From assembly GCA_032191485.1 (NCBI GenBank), contig JAVDOI010000019.1, positions 9,827,784 through 9,891,783 on the forward strand: 64,000 nt of DNA, given 5' to 3'. The translations under genes and the position numbers were made by a program. The notes under the pieces are model-generated. The model did no database searches and had not been told where the DNA came from. It worked only from the letters and a program-made list of their open reading frames with translations. Shown one piece after another: positions 24,495-38,722 of the stretch (within the stretch, counting starts at the first letter, position 1; each line of letters begins with the position of its first letter). Source of the stretch: Leptoclinus maculatus. Its lineage: Eukaryota > Chordata > Actinopteri > Perciformes > Stichaeidae.

Positions 24495-24625
24495 ACACAC
24501 ACACACACACACTCTCACTCTCACACACAGACACACACACACTGCTATCAGTGTCCCAGTAAAGGCTTAAACTGCTCGGTAGGGATTTTTGTTTCTGTTT
24601 ATCACATTTCTCATCACACACACTG

Positions 24626-24687
<62 letters not shown>

Positions 24688-24698
24688 ACACACACACC
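24272..24698. repeat. Cluster of interrupted CA arrays
   Basis: At least three CA arrays (about 24272-24317, 24427-24541, 24621-24698) with GACA, CTCA and CGCA interruptions, separated by short unique sequence. Confidence 0.93.
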
Positions 24699-25599
24699 AT
24701 TCATATGCCAGCGTATCAAGAGATTATAATAGCCACTCGGTTTAGTGGCTTCCGTATGCCCAGGTTGTTTCCTTTCATCCCGTTACCTGCTGAGTCCTGC
24801 TAGTCTGCTGTCACTGACCTTGTTCAACCTCCGCTCAGTACAGCACACGTATATTGATAACATATCAGCGTTGCCCTATATTGGACATTCATTTCAATCG
24901 ATGTCTAGTTGTCGTTTTTTTCTTTTTAGTCTTTTCTTAAACTCTCCCTATTCTCAACTTGTCCCTTGCCCCATTTCTTAGTTCTTTCTTTCCCTCTCCT
25001 CCTCCTTTGTATTTTTGTTACACTGCCTTAGTGTCTTTTTCGACCTCTCCCCCTCATCTTTTTCCTTTCCTACTCTTTCTTGCTGTGTCCCTCCATCGCT
25101 CCTTTTTCTCTAACTCTGTCCTCCCCTTTTGTTTTATTTCCCACACTCCCCTTCTCTTAACTTCTACTTCTTACAGTGTTCACAGGTTAATTGTGTTTGC
25201 TCCTACAGCATATGTTTGTGTACGTGCGACAGTGTGCACAAGGGCGCTATCGGGTCAAGGCAACTGCAGGCACACAGTAAAAGATGAGTGTGTTTTTTTT
25301 TGTTGGTAGTATTTGAGCTCCGCTAGCAGCCATTGTCTCCAGACTAATGGGCTTTATTATGTCGAGCTGTGTTCATACTGGCTGCCAGAGCGGGGATTAG
25401 CCCCAGCGCCGTGTTAGCTGGAAGCAGAAGAAAGATACAACTAGGTTAGCACTGTTAACCCAATCAGCGTGAGCCCAGATAGCTCGATAGCAGGAGATGC
25501 TTCGTGCCTGTTTGGAAATTTTGGATTTGGCCCGATAAACTCGCATTTTAAACCTCGCTTTCCGCCAATTCCGCCCACATTTATCTTTTGAAGAACGGG

Positions 25600-25615
25600 A
25601 TACAGTATACTGTAT
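25600..25615. repeat. 16-bp perfect palindrome
   Basis: ATACAGTATACTGTAT equals its own reverse complement. Confidence 0.95.
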
Positions 25616-26520
25616 ATCATTGTGCCCGAGCGTGTGATATAGTGATTTACACTTAGCTCGGCGTATGCTAATGCTCCCCCACGGTCTGGCCCCGGCCACG
25701 TCATTGGTCAGCTGGCCTCATTGGGATTCATGGAGCATCCCCGTATGTGCGTTCATCACAATGTTGCCTTGCCAACTGCCAGGCCGCAGGAAATGGATGT
25801 CTCTGTCCTCCGAGCAATGTGAAGGTAAAAACAGAGTAATTCACCGCTGAGAGAGAGAGAGAGAGAGAGCAGCTAAATCTTCTCGACTTTCAGCTCCTTC
25901 GGCGCAAAGATGCCGTCTTCATTCAGTGCCCCCCCCCCTCCCCCCTCCTCCCCTTCTTTTGCTTTCATGTGCCCCCTGGCTTGGTCAAAAAACAAAATGC
26001 TTAACTAGTGCGTTGTTACTCTGCAACATCATGTGTCATTAGTCCCATTTTGGGCTTCTACATGGCCTCTACTTCTCTCGGCTCACTTAGTTTTTATAGG
26101 ATCAAAAGGGATTCGGAACTGTGATCTATTGTGCGGACTAACGAATGCTTCTTCTTGTCTTTCCTTGATAATGGTGCTGTTGTCTCGCTTTTCCTGGAGG
26201 CTTTATTCAGCGACGACTCTACAAAACGCTCTGTTTGCTTGTTAAACTGCATATCTCCTTAGCTTAGGCTGTCTTTAACCACCACGGTGCATTGCCTTCG
26301 ACCTCCTCCTCAGGTCATTTGTCACACTCCAAAGTGGCCCACCTTTCTTTCGTCCCCCCCCCCCACTATGATGCACTGACCTTCAGATGTCCTCCCTAAA
26401 AAAAAAAAACCCAGCCACAAAATTACCTTCTTAACCGCGTTATTTCTCTGAAGCTGTTAATCCCAGAATCTCCATCAAGCTCCCATGTAGGGGGAGGATT
26501 AGCCACACTGAGAGGCCCGT

Positions 26521-26525
<5 letters not shown>

Positions 26526-26567
<42 letters not shown>
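26526..26567. repeat. CA microsatellite
   Basis: About 42 bp of uninterrupted CA. Confidence 0.95.
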
Positions 26568-26568
<1 letters not shown>

Positions 26569-29240
26569 AGGGATGGGAAGAGAAGAATGAAACGGCTTTT
26601 CATCTTTCCAAAATCCACCTGTCCAAGCAGATAGAGGTTCTGTGTGCGCATGCCAACAATCTTTGTCTTCCACTTCCGCATGTCCGTGAGTCATTTCATC
26701 GATCTCGCTGTGTATGTTGCCGCGTGCCAGATATCCTTAGTGGGACGCCACACCGTATTGAGAACTGCTTTTTTCCTAATACGCTTACAATTTGGATTTC
26801 ATTACCGATTAGTTGCCCGTCTGCCTCGTCTGTGTTCAGAAGGAACCATCTTCTCCCACAACGTGAGCGTAATAAGGCGAAGCGCACAGTAGTCGAGTGA
26901 ACTTGCAGAAGTTGTGACGGGTCTTTTGTTGGTGACATCAACATTTCACTTGGGAAGCGGTGGGAGTTTGTACTGGAGATGCTTTTTTTTTTTGGTGTGT
27001 CCATTCCTCTAATGCGAGTACTCTCCTCCCCAGCCGGTTTTTATTTTTTTTCCCCCCGTGTAATATCTCTCTGCCTCCGTCACTCTCCCCACACACCGGG
27101 GGGATTTGAGAAAAGCCGAGCTAAGTGTGTCTAATCTACGAGCGCAGCCAGCACAGCGTCGACATACCTGCAGCCCCCCCCCCCCCCCCCGACAACACAA
27201 CACTCCGGCAGCTGTCCAGCCAAGCAGGCAGGTGACAGTGGAGGGCTGAAGGGTGAGAAACAGACACCCGAGTGGATGTCTACATTATTGCTAGGCGACC
27301 GTGGACTGAAGGAAGGAGGTAATGTGAGAAACGACGTGTACGTTTAGGTTAAGGAAAGGGGCTATGGGTCAACTAAAGAAGCCCCCCCTTAACTCATAGT
27401 GACCTTGCTTAAATGTGTGTTTTTTGGTTTATTTTTCCAATCACGGATATCGTAGACTGCAACTGAGGGCCAGCATGGTCCCAGGCTATGAAAGGAAGGA
27501 AGGGGGAGAGGGGGGGAGGGGGGGGAAGCAGCACGCAGCACTTTCTAAATTGAAGTCAATAACACAGCAGTCCATTCTCTCAGAGGCGGTCCTCCCACAC
27601 AGTCCGCTTACAGTCACTAAGGACAGCTGAGGGTAGGATGTCGATCGAGTTCTCCAAAGTACCGCCACGCACGCCGACATGTGTCTGCGTGGGTGAAGAG
27701 ACACGAGAGGGGAAACGGGGGGGGCGCGGCGCCAGTGCCGTACACCTGACAGTAACGCGACGATATTGAATATTAAGTCGTAGAAGTGATCTAGAATGGG
27801 GGGGGGGGGGGGGGGCCCATCTACATCTAGCTGTTGTGTGAAAGCTCGCCAATCCGAGACACACTTCCACACTCGTGTCGTACTTTGCCTGTAATCCCTT
27901 TTTGCATGTTAGCACTTCTGCGTAGCTTTTGGGGATTAAGACCGGTGTGGTCGGGCTGCCCTGAGCGGCGGCGGTGGTGGTGGTGGGTAGACATCCGGCT
28001 GACGTGAGTTTGTGTGTCGATGCAGGTGCTGTGAGCTCGCACGCTTTGCATTCTGATGACGACGATGCAACGGTTACTGGTACATCCGCACAGCATGGAA
28101 CAGGCGTGATTTGTTTGGGAGCTAGCACTTTTTCCCTTTTTTTTGCTGAGCAGAACGCAAAAAAAAAAAAAAAAAAAAGCCGATCGGCTGCAGTTTTGAT
28201 ACTCCGTGTTCCCAGTAGTGTTCTGACAGGCTCATGCGCGTTGTGCTTTTCACAGGAAAATGCAATTTTATGATAAAAAACTCCATTTACGGCCGTGCTT
28301 CACTTCTCAGAAGATGGCAGGAATATGAATGCCACTTTTTTTTGTGTTGTGCGAGAGAATAACTCTGTTAGCGGCAGATCGTCCTCGCGATGGATTCATA
28401 AACCGTCGTGCACTCCTCCCCAATGTCAGATTGCTTCTGCTCTCACAACCGTATCTGGAGAAAAGAATTGCCCACAGTCACATATGTTCATACTCGAATA
28501 CAATGTCTGGGGTTTTATAATGCCGGGAAATGTTTACATTTGACATGATACCAAAGGACTAAATGAGGCATGAAGCCATCCACAGCGCTCTATAACCTAA
28601 AGTAAACGCGTAGACAAATTCCACTGCATTTCCCCAACGCATTCAAAGCTGTCATCTTCATTTAGCGGCTACATTAAGTGCAACCCGTATGTTTCATCTA
28701 CATTACGTCTCTCGTGCTTTTGTTCCCATGTTGCACACAGGCCACTGACTACAATCCTCCCACTGGTACTCTGTCTCTATTCTCTCCGTCACTGACGGCA
28801 TCAGTCTGAGTCACTTTGCACTGTAGTTGGACATTTTGCAATTTCCCCACGGCGGACATTGATTTCACTTTCGTTTTCCTGACACTCCATTGTCTGACAT
28901 CCGTGCGGAAAAATTATAGTTTTGACTTGGAAACCTATCGCTGTATTTCAGAGCTCGCTGCGCTCATTTTTTCATTTCAAGTGGCCCGGACAATAACGAA
29001 CAATGGGGGGGGGGGGAACCAAATTGAGGGATTGTGTTGAGGTCATTTTTCCAAATAGTGCTGAGATTATTTGGATATACAGCGTGTGTGTTTTTGCCAA
29101 ATGATGGTTTTATATATCGGTCAATTTTAGTTTGGAAAAAAGAATTTGAACAGGGACAATTCGGAATCCGCATCTGTAGTCGTGATGATTACTATTGCCG
29201 CTAAAGTGTGACTGTTTTTAGTTTAACAAACCGTTGTCTT

Positions 29241-29282
29241 GTCTAGACGGCTGGATGGCTTTGCTGACGTAACCGTCTAGAC
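29241..29282. repeat. 10-bp inverted repeat around 22 nt
   Basis: GTCTAGACGG at 29241-29250 and CCGTCTAGAC at 29273-29282. Confidence 0.93.
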
Positions 29283-32200
29283 GCTCTTCTCCAAGGGGCT
29301 GCAATTAGTTGTTTTTTCTTCTTGTTGCCCATCACCGTCCTGCCATCCATTTGTTCGTAGCTCAGCTGTGCGCTGCAATAAAAGACTGAAAATCGATGAA
29401 ACCACTGAGACACACACACACACACATTGGTTCAAATGTTCTTTTTCCGAGGAAACGATTGAGCGCTCGCCTCATTCATTCATTCAGCAGAAGCACCGTG
29501 AGACAACCGCCTTCGGACACGTATTGGCCATGTGGCTTTACTTCCTAAAATGGGCCTCGTTGGGTATTCAAGGCAGTAAGTCGAGGGTGGAGCTGGCCAC
29601 CAGATTGTTGTGGCTTGTTACTCCGTAGTAGCGGGGAGTCTGCCTTTCGCCTGTGGCCACATTGTTGAAATTGAATTTGAAGAGTGTGTGTGTGTGTGTG
29701 TGCGCACCGCTGCCTGTTTTTGAAGTGACCGTTATCCATCCTGTTTGGATCACAACTGTCACATCGCACACCTGGTGGTTTTAGAAAAGCTCTCCTGCAG
29801 ACGAGGCTGAAACACGCCGTTTGTGTTTTCTGACACACGAGCACATTTTAACACACACACGTAGTGACAGTACTTGCCAAAGATGGGGACTGCAGGAGCT
29901 TGAGAAACTGTTTTTACCTGAACTATAAATGGCAAAAGACAACAAATGCCTTCAGCACACTGTGACCAACCTAGTGCCTGGTGACGTCTCTTGGCTTGAG
30001 GAAGTGTTCGATACCCTTTTTGTTGGCGAATGACTCAGCCTTCCCTGCATCCTTGCTCCCATTGTATTGGATCGCATCATAACTCGTCGAGCTGTGAATG
30101 AGCCGTGTTGTTGCGCACACGCTTCACAATCCTGCTCGAGGTGTTTCGCGGGTAAAAAAGGAAGGAGCGGTTAATTGTGCTGCAGCTTTGACACCGAGCC
30201 TCAGCCCTGAAGATGCTTTTTAAAAGGTGGGAAAAAAAAAAAACCCCGCAATACTGACATTGTTGACTGATTCATGACTCACTCACTGCTCTCCTTCTCC
30301 TCAGTGAACCCAGCGGTGTAGGAAATGAATCTGGTGTAATATGTGTCATTTAAAAGCTTTTACTTGAAGTGATTTGAATCGTTATGTTTCCGTTTGTGTC
30401 CCGGAGATAGAAAATGCATTTAAATCCTGTCGATGGAGGGAACATTTAAGTACAATAATATATATATATATATATATTGTGAGACTGTGTGAAATTTCAA
30501 TTATACCTCGATTTTGAATTTTGGGTCGCACAGCCCAGTCCCTCTGTGTGATGAATGGAAAAGCTAAATTAAACTTCTGCTTCTTTCGTTGTTTGTCCTG
30601 CATCTTTACCTCCTGAGATGATTTCCTAGCCGGCGCATGTCCTCTCTGAGGTAGCGCTGATTAACAGCATCTGCGTTTCCGTAGTCCTGTGGGGCCGGGG
30701 GAAAATATATAAATGGCGCCTTCGACGCTCTTTCGTCACTTGTGGCCTCATGTGAGTTTTCTCCGGCGTCCTCTTCCCACCCCTCTGCTTTTCTACTTTC
30801 CATTCTCTCTCTCTCTTCCTCTCGATCTCATTCCACAAGTGTTAGCCCCTATTTCTCTCCCTCGTCTCCTCATTATGGAGGTGTTTGGAGGCCCAGGCTT
30901 GTTTTCCTTCGCCCAAATCGAAGGAGAAAACAAGAGGAATGGGGATTGACGGGAACAAAGCGACAGAAAAACAAGCTGAAGGCTCATGCCAGCTATCAAC
31001 AATAAAGGATGGATAAGAAAAAACGTAGTTATTTTATTAAGCCGAATGCAACACAGGGAATCTTCTGATCCTTGTCTAGTATGTTCACGAGTGTGGTTCA
31101 GTAATGTGGCATGTCCCTAAAAAGGACACGAACTTGAAAGGGCAGGAACTATTGCAGTCAGACTGGAAAGAAAATGGGCCAATCATATTTGCCCATTGAA
31201 TCGCCATTTGCAGTCCAGCAACCGACTTACCTGCTCGACTCCTAAGTAGGCATGACCTGATTCAATCTGTCTCCCCCCCCCATCTCTCACACACACACAC
31301 ACACACACAACCACACAACCATCCATCTCAATCCGCAATCTCATTTGTTGATCATCGGTTTGCCGTTTATGTGACTGAACTTGCAGAGAGGTTGAATTGG
31401 ATTGCCGAAATGGAAGGATGATTATAGGAGGATTCGTCACAAGGTTATATGATCTCTTGACTGCCTGTTGACATGACGGATTCACTTTGCCGGGCTATAA
31501 TACGCTCTCTTAGAATACCTCACAGTGAGGCATATTCTTCTACACTCCTGGATCTGTTCTTTTCTCCTTTTGAACTAGACTAAATGCGATTAGATGGAGT
31601 CCTCCTGCCTATAGGACTCCTGGCAGCCTCCAGCCTGCGATGTGGACTCTCCACTACTAGTTTATAGAAACATGGAGCACCTCTTCAGCAGCTCGTCTCC
31701 ACCACTTTTCCCCGCACTCAAACTTCAACCCCCTGCCTAACAACTGGCCTAGCAACCGGGCACTGCCTCTCTAATTTTGACAAGCACGCAGAAATTGACA
31801 AAAAGCCATGTTGAAAAATGCCCCTGTCGGCTCTTTTCCTCCCCCCCCCCCCCCCCCTTCTCTTCCTCATTCTCTCACTCTGTCAGCACAGGCAGGGTCT
31901 GGGAGGACAGAAATGGCTTTTTGAGTGACACGGGCTGGCTATGCCATTTGCCGTGTCAACCGGTGAAAGAGGATAGAAAAGGAGGTGAAGACAAATGATG
32001 ATGGCCCGGCCATGATTGTCTCCCGCGCCCTTCTCGCTTTCACCCGCCATCTCCCCCCCCCCCCCTCCTCCCTCTGGAGGTCATTGAAGTCCAAATAACA
32101 CAGCCACAATGCCAGAAGGTGTAGACATATTTGAAGAGAATAACCTTTACGTATCTTTACGTCCGTGTCTGATTTGGCGTGCCGTTCCAAATCCTCCTTG

Positions 32201-34968
32201 TGAGTCAAATACAAACTAAAAGAATAAAAGGTTTTTGGGTTGCTGATGTTCTGATGTTCCAGCTGGGTTTTGTCCAACTCTGAAGCCCTAAAGGTTCATT
32301 AAAGCCCTCGTCAGCGACAGCAGTCGGTGCACTGAAATGGAAGAATCGTGTCCACCTCACTGTTTCCTCTACGTAGGGCCGTCTATGGCGACCTCGCCGT
32401 AGTTTGGTCATTGCAGCCACAGAATCATGAATATTTAAAATTCCATTATAAAAAAAAATCTTGAATTGATTAATAAAACTCTGGCAAGTGAGCGAAGACG
32501 CAGCTGCTCAATGTGGTGGATATCACCGTACAGAGGTTTAACAAAGCGTCTCCGCATGGCACCACCTCTGTCTTCAGGAGACCATACGTGCTCAGCGGAG
32601 GCATGCCATTGTCATTTCCTCCTCCTTGCTTGCTGTACCGCTCAGTGATTGCAAAAATAATGGCCGGGGCTTTATTGGTTATGCACTCTCAAGTTATATT
32701 TGTAAAGGGATCTGAAGGAAAGCAACGCTGTCATTTTTAGGAGAGGTAATGTGGCTTAATGCCCCCTCCAATCATTTGGACCCACCCCTAAATGTGCTCA
32801 ATGTGGCGTGACTGCTTCCCACCGAGCATTCGCTCGCTCCAGGCAGCGGTTTGAGGATTTGGACTCGTACCTCCTCATTGCGTCCCGATACCCTGCGGGC
32901 CTCGAGATGCTGGGTGTCTCAACCCCAGAAACACAATGCATCTCTGGGAACTTTGTGGGGGAAAAAAATGCTTGAAAATCAAATTACAGTGTCCACTCCA
33001 ACGTGTCCAGAGCTGCAATTAATTTTAAGCCCCCCCCCCTTTGTTCCCATTTAGATCGGTAGAAGCCAGGTGGCGTGGACGTAATATGAAAACGGTTCCA
33101 AAGTAATAACTCTCACAGTGCTACGTGGCATTTGTTTTCAACCGCCGTTCAATAACTCGCGGCCCAGTTCAATTTGTGTTTTCCCACCTGCGCCCAGTTA
33201 AGGGGGAATTATATGATATTAGTAATATTACAAATGTAGCTCAATATTCATCGACCGGCATGCCATGTCGCCCCTCTCTTAAAAAATGAGATGGATTGTA
33301 GTTATTGCTGCTATTGATTTTAATAACCAGGCGGTTGAGGCCCCAACACGGGGGCCTAGCGCCCGCTCAGCTACCTCTAGTGCTGCTCTTTCATCTGGCT
33401 AACAGAGGATCCATAAACTAATTGAAGTACAGGTTTAGCACGATTAGGTTTGCCGACTCTTACAGTTTTTCTTTTTTGGACTTCACACCAAGACCGCTCG
33501 GGGGGGGGGGGGGGTTACATCCAGGTGATGGACTCAAATGGGAGGCCTGAGCCATGCACAGTGTGTTGGTTGAAGGGATCAACACTATTGATCCGTAAAG
33601 GGCACATAGTGATGTCGAATGTAGTCGGTCATTACATCGCCAGAGGTCCTGCATTACTCAATGCCTCTGACCCTTTTCATTGTGTCGGTGCTTGTCGAAC
33701 CCCTATGGTGTTGTAGTTGTTGTACATGCTTTGGGTGGGTGGGTGGGTGGGGGGGGGAGTAAGTTCACGAAGGTCAGTGAGCATCACACAGGCCTGCAGG
33801 TTCCAACCAGAGTCAATTTCCTTTTTTTTTATACGATTCAACGTGACCTTGTTTTGCGTGTACTTTTTTAATGGGCGACAACTGTGTGTGTGTGTGTGTG
33901 TGTGTGATCAATGCCGAAAATACATTTCAAACTGCAATCCGAGAGGATGATGGTTAAATTCACTAGCTCATTGACTTTAATGGATAGCCCTCGCACTCTA
34001 CGTACCTCCCCGAAAAAAACAAACAAGCCAGCAGATGATAAAAAGGATGCAAAGTCATTCAGTTGTTTCAGATTGTGTGTCACTAGCAAAGGGACAAATT
34101 TGTTTTGACAATATGCCACTTAAAATGCCTGGCGCAGGCCTGAAACCCCCCCCCCGGCAGGAGATCTCTCCATAATTTATTGCTTTAGTTTGGTAGTCTC
34201 CTGGAGGTCATTCGCAGAGGACAACCACTCTGATCGACTCACTATTGACCTCTGCTTCTCCTCTCTCTACATCTTTGCTCCGACTGCTTTTCTGTGAAGG
34301 CTTCATGCGTCTTTCAAAGCCTCTCTTTTTGAATGAAAGCTCTCCCTATGTACCTCTTTCGCTATTGGCTTTCCTTTACTTGTATGATTATAGCTTGAAT
34401 TATGTGTTTTCTTCCCCCTGTGACGCATGGAGCGGACATAGTTTGATCCCAGCTTGAAAGGCGAGTGAGGCCAGGCTCTAACAGATTCAATAGGACTAGC
34501 GGGTTGTTGTCTACCACCTGCATTAACTGGAGGCACATCTGGCTTATTCAGCCCCCGCGTCTCCATCTCTTTCCTTTAACCCTCTCCACCGACTTCCCAC
34601 AACACTTATGCAGGGCAAACGTCAATTATCTATTGGTAAAAGGAAAAACTCATTAATGGGAATCGGGCAGGTGTAATGGTGGAGATCATGCTTGCTTGCT
34701 TGGCCGTTAATGACCCCTGGCCATTAGAGAAGCCGTTGGTCTTTTTTCTTTTGTCCACCTGGCCACCGACGGACAGCCAACCTGCAACTGACGGCGATGT
34801 ATCGAACCCCCCCGAGTCACATTGATCACCCCCGAGAGAGTCTCTACACACATTGACACCCTCACAACCACATTCCTGCCCAGTGTGCATGCTGCTGTTC
34901 CATTGATACCAAGCTTTGCTGGAAATTGGTCAAAAAACTCTTAAACTCCTGAAATGTTTTATTCCCAC

Positions 34969-35140
34969 TAGAGGTGCACCGATCGATTGCTGATCACCCT
35001 CGACTGGTGACGAGCCGATCAGTCTTGTGTATCGGCATAATAGATTTACGTGACGGTAACGTCACAGCCACACACACAAGCTTGACTTTTGTGTCACAGC
35101 CAAGCAAGACAAGTTGAACTTCCCCCTCCTCACATTTAAA
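34969..35140. mobile_element. Probable hAT-type transposon fragment
   Basis: Begins TAGAGGTGCACCGATCGAT and continues with several CGAT/ATCGGC words (GAGCCGATCAG, GTATCGGCA), a composition I associate with non-autonomous hAT elements common in fish genomes. I could not find a matching right terminal repeat (GGTGCACCTCTA), so the element looks truncated and the right limit is arbitrary. Confidence 0.45.
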
Positions 35141-35943
35141 AAGATGGACTGTTTACTCCAGGAAGAGGTGGACAGACGGGGGATAAAGCACTCAAATTCT
35201 GCGGGACTGGAGGGCCGCTGTTTGCTGCGGCGCCAGTGAAGGATTTGTTTTCCTCGATGCGACTGCTGCTATGACTGTAAGACTGTAGGTGTGTGTGAGG
35301 AAGTGTCCCTCTGCCACCGAGTTGTTTCGACAGCCAGATTGAGACGCACTTCGGCTCTGCAGTCGGCACTGTGAACGGCAGTATCCTGCTGAGCTGAGGC
35401 CAATGCTGTAAATGGACAGTTTCTTTCTTTCACTTTTAACGTGAATTGCCTTTTAGTTCCACCTGTGTGTTGCTCTTGCACAGTGGAATGTTGTTTGGCA
35501 ACAAGTCCCCCTATTAAGCATTTATGAGCAGCATATAAACCCTTTATTACACACTATAATGTAGTTGTAAGCCGATACAAGTGTTTTTTAGTGTATTTGT
35601 GAACATGCGTTGATAAAGTGTCCTTATATCTGCTCACAGTTACAGTTGTTTGATGCTCTGGTTCACACAAACACTCTCAGTTTTACTCCTTTTTAGTTTT
35701 GTCATCTTTAACCGCTTATCCCGCTTGTTTTTGGACATTTAGAGACACTTGGAAATCATTTTGCATGATTTTACCAGCATATTTCACAACCCTCCCGTTC
35801 CCAGGCTCAGCTTGATTAACGTCTGACAAATAGCAGTCTCTCCGACAGTTAATGAACCAACCCAGTTTGGAATCGGTGCCAGAGGTTTGGCTCTTGGCCT
35901 GGAGCTTAGCTGCACTGCTAGATTGCCAAAGCTGGGGACGGTC

Positions 35944-35948
<5 letters not shown>

Positions 35949-36022
<74 letters not shown>
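35949..36022. repeat. (CA)37 microsatellite
   Basis: 74 bp of uninterrupted CA. Confidence 0.96.
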
Positions 36023-36024
<2 letters not shown>

Positions 36025-36598
36025 AGTCCTACCGGCTTAGGGCGGCAAACAGGGAAGCTTCACCTCATCCAACCTCATTTCATTCTAAAGGTCCCACCGG
36101 CCTTGGGATGCTGATATTGTAGTCCATATCCTCCAGGTTTTCAGAATATGTTTTGTGTGGACATTGTGATGAATGGAAATCTCATCGCTAACCAAACATT
36201 TTAATGCCACTAGACTATTCTAGATTCCCCCGGTGTCTTTTCAATGTTTGAAAGTTAAAATAGGTCAATCATTTTAACTGATGTCAATAGAAACAGGACG
36301 TCTCTCAATGCCCACGGTTCGATGGTTAGTGACCTCTTTCACCCCCTCTGGTCGTAATTCCCCCTTCTTTTTTTTTTTATCCAGTGGGGGCTTCACGAGT
36401 CATCAGATTCCCACTTTTCTTTACTGGCTGTGTCTGTTCTCTGCGTCTGAGGATTTTCTTTTCTTTTTTAATTACAGGCCCCATTAACACGCTATTTACA
36501 TCCCTGGCTGATCCGCGCCATTAAGGGATCAATAGCGGTTTGTTAAATTCATTAATTTATTCGTCTGTGTCTCCCCATCCCGTTCTTCTCTTTCTTTA

Positions 36599-36634
36599 AA
36601 GAAAAGGAATCTATGAGTATAGATTCCTTTTCTT
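36599..36634. repeat. Perfect 16-bp inverted repeat, 4-nt loop
   Basis: Arms 36599-36614 (AAGAAAAGGAATCTAT) and 36619-36634 are exact reverse complements around GAGT. Confidence 0.95.
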
Positions 36635-37252
36635 CCTTTTCCGGAACTTATCGTTCCCCTTTTCCTCTGTCGATTTTTACCACAGCGACATGCCGACACA
36701 TTTAGCCATTTCGTACTCGTGCGATACGTACTTAGGAAGTGTAGCACTTAAGGAAGAGCGGCCTTTTGTTCGTTTACGGCCTCTTTATCAGGAGGACTTC
36801 AGGGTAACAACACCTAAAAAAAAAAAAAAAACGCTGCTGTTTATTTTGAGGGACTTATTAGCATGCGACCCCCGTTTCCTGACTACTAACATGTTCCATT
36901 AACAGCAGTTTATGGACCTTAGTAATGGACATGCATTATAGATAATGGACTGTGGGAAGGTTTTTCAGAGGGTGACACGCTGCGCGTCTTTCAACCGGAT
37001 GACAGCGCTTCTATGTAAACAGCTTCAGGGCGTTAGAACACCGACTTTCAGCAGCTTGTCATTTTTCTTATCTCCCCCCCCCCCCCCCCCCTTTTTTTCT
37101 GCGAGCAAGGATTACCAAACGCACACACATTAGGACGCTGCCTCTGTTTCTCTCTGGTTAGCTCTGGTCCACGCTGTCAGTGCCCTCACAAAACGGTGAC
37201 AGCGCTACTGAGATGATGTTCCTGCTCTCTGGCAAACAATTACACACCTATC

Positions 37253-37253
<1 letters not shown>

Positions 37254-37285
<32 letters not shown>
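37254..37285. repeat. CA microsatellite
   Basis: 32 bp of uninterrupted CA. Confidence 0.95.
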
Positions 37286-37287
<2 letters not shown>

Positions 37288-37987
37288 AAGCGAGTTCCCT
37301 TTTACGTAGCTGTCATGGCTCGTAGCTACTCTGTCACACTAATAGTGTATTTATTGCTTCGTAGTAGTTATCAGTTTATTTATTTTGCCCCCGCTCCTGG
37401 ACAGTTTCATTCAGTTTTCAATTGAACTGTGATCAATTATCGCCGCCCCAACAGGAAACGCCTTCCCAGAGGTTATTGATTTTTGGTTGAAATCTGAGTT
37501 GTGGATGTACGTCTTTGCTTTGAGGGTTCAGATGTATCATTTAGAAGGAGCTCTGTGTGTCCACTTGGAAAAAGAAAAAAGAAAGAATCCATATAAGCCA
37601 GCGTGAAGGGGCAGTATTGAGAGATGTTGCTCTTTTGTAGGATGGGGGGGGGGGCGCGTTCATACCCCCTAAATGGAGTTTTCACGCAAGACTGGTTCTC
37701 AAAAGCAGTGAGGCGGAGCCGTCGGTGCTCAGCTTTCTCTACTTAAATCCACATGTGCCCCATGATAAGGACGAACTGTCCTCTTCATGCAACATTCAGG
37801 ACTCTGAATTAAGTGTCCGGAGTCATTGATTTGTTTTGTTTTAAAGTGAAAAGGGAAGGCAATGCATATGAATTAAGGTGTAGCGATTATCTGATTGTTC
37901 TCCATTTTTCCTCTTTCTCCCCACTTTGCACCTCCAATCTACGGCTTAGATCACTCATTGCTTAGAGGAGGTTTGATCCCTTTGCCC

Positions 37988-38029
<42 letters not shown>

Positions 38030-38681
38030 CACACACACCTCCACATCACTCCCTCAATCTTCTCCAAGGCTCCGTTTGATGAATGGCTTATTCTGCTGGA
38101 TGAGCAAAGGGCTGTAGGTGGGAGTGACTCGAGTCCTTCTTTCTTTTTCTTTCGTTTTTTTCTGTGTCTGACTTTCCGTCCGTCCCGCCTGTCGCATTTG
38201 TTTCCTCCGAGTCACGGTGACGAGGGAGGTGACGGAAGATGGAGAGGAATGAAAGCACCGATGACGGCACTCTCGGTTACAGTTACTTACTTTGGCCTCA
38301 CCTTCTCAACATCGGCTCCATGTGTGCTGACATACGGTACATTTATACTCGCACGCACCCCTGAATGTGATGAGCGCTAAATCCCGTAATACTCAAATAC
38401 TCTTGAGGCAGGTGCAAAAAAAAAAAAAAAAACCCACATTATTATGCCCCCTACATCATTTGATTGCTACTTAAAAACTATTGATTTTTCTTTTTCGCTT
38501 TGATTTGATTTTCTACACGCGGACGCACAAAGATATGTGAGAGAGCCAAAGCTAAGTGGCAGAGTAGAGTAGCCATAAAAGCCTCCGTGTTGCTTAATGA
38601 GAATGAATGAAGACGTGCCAAAAACGTCTGTTGTTCCTTGTGTTCGCCGCTTGCATCTGCACGTTGCAGGTTGACAAGCAA

Positions 38682-38722
<41 letters not shown>

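Noticed and set aside
27580..28128. Minus-strand 182-codon frame
   Set aside because: No recognisable domain, biased composition, and it runs through a G homopolymer; most likely chance.
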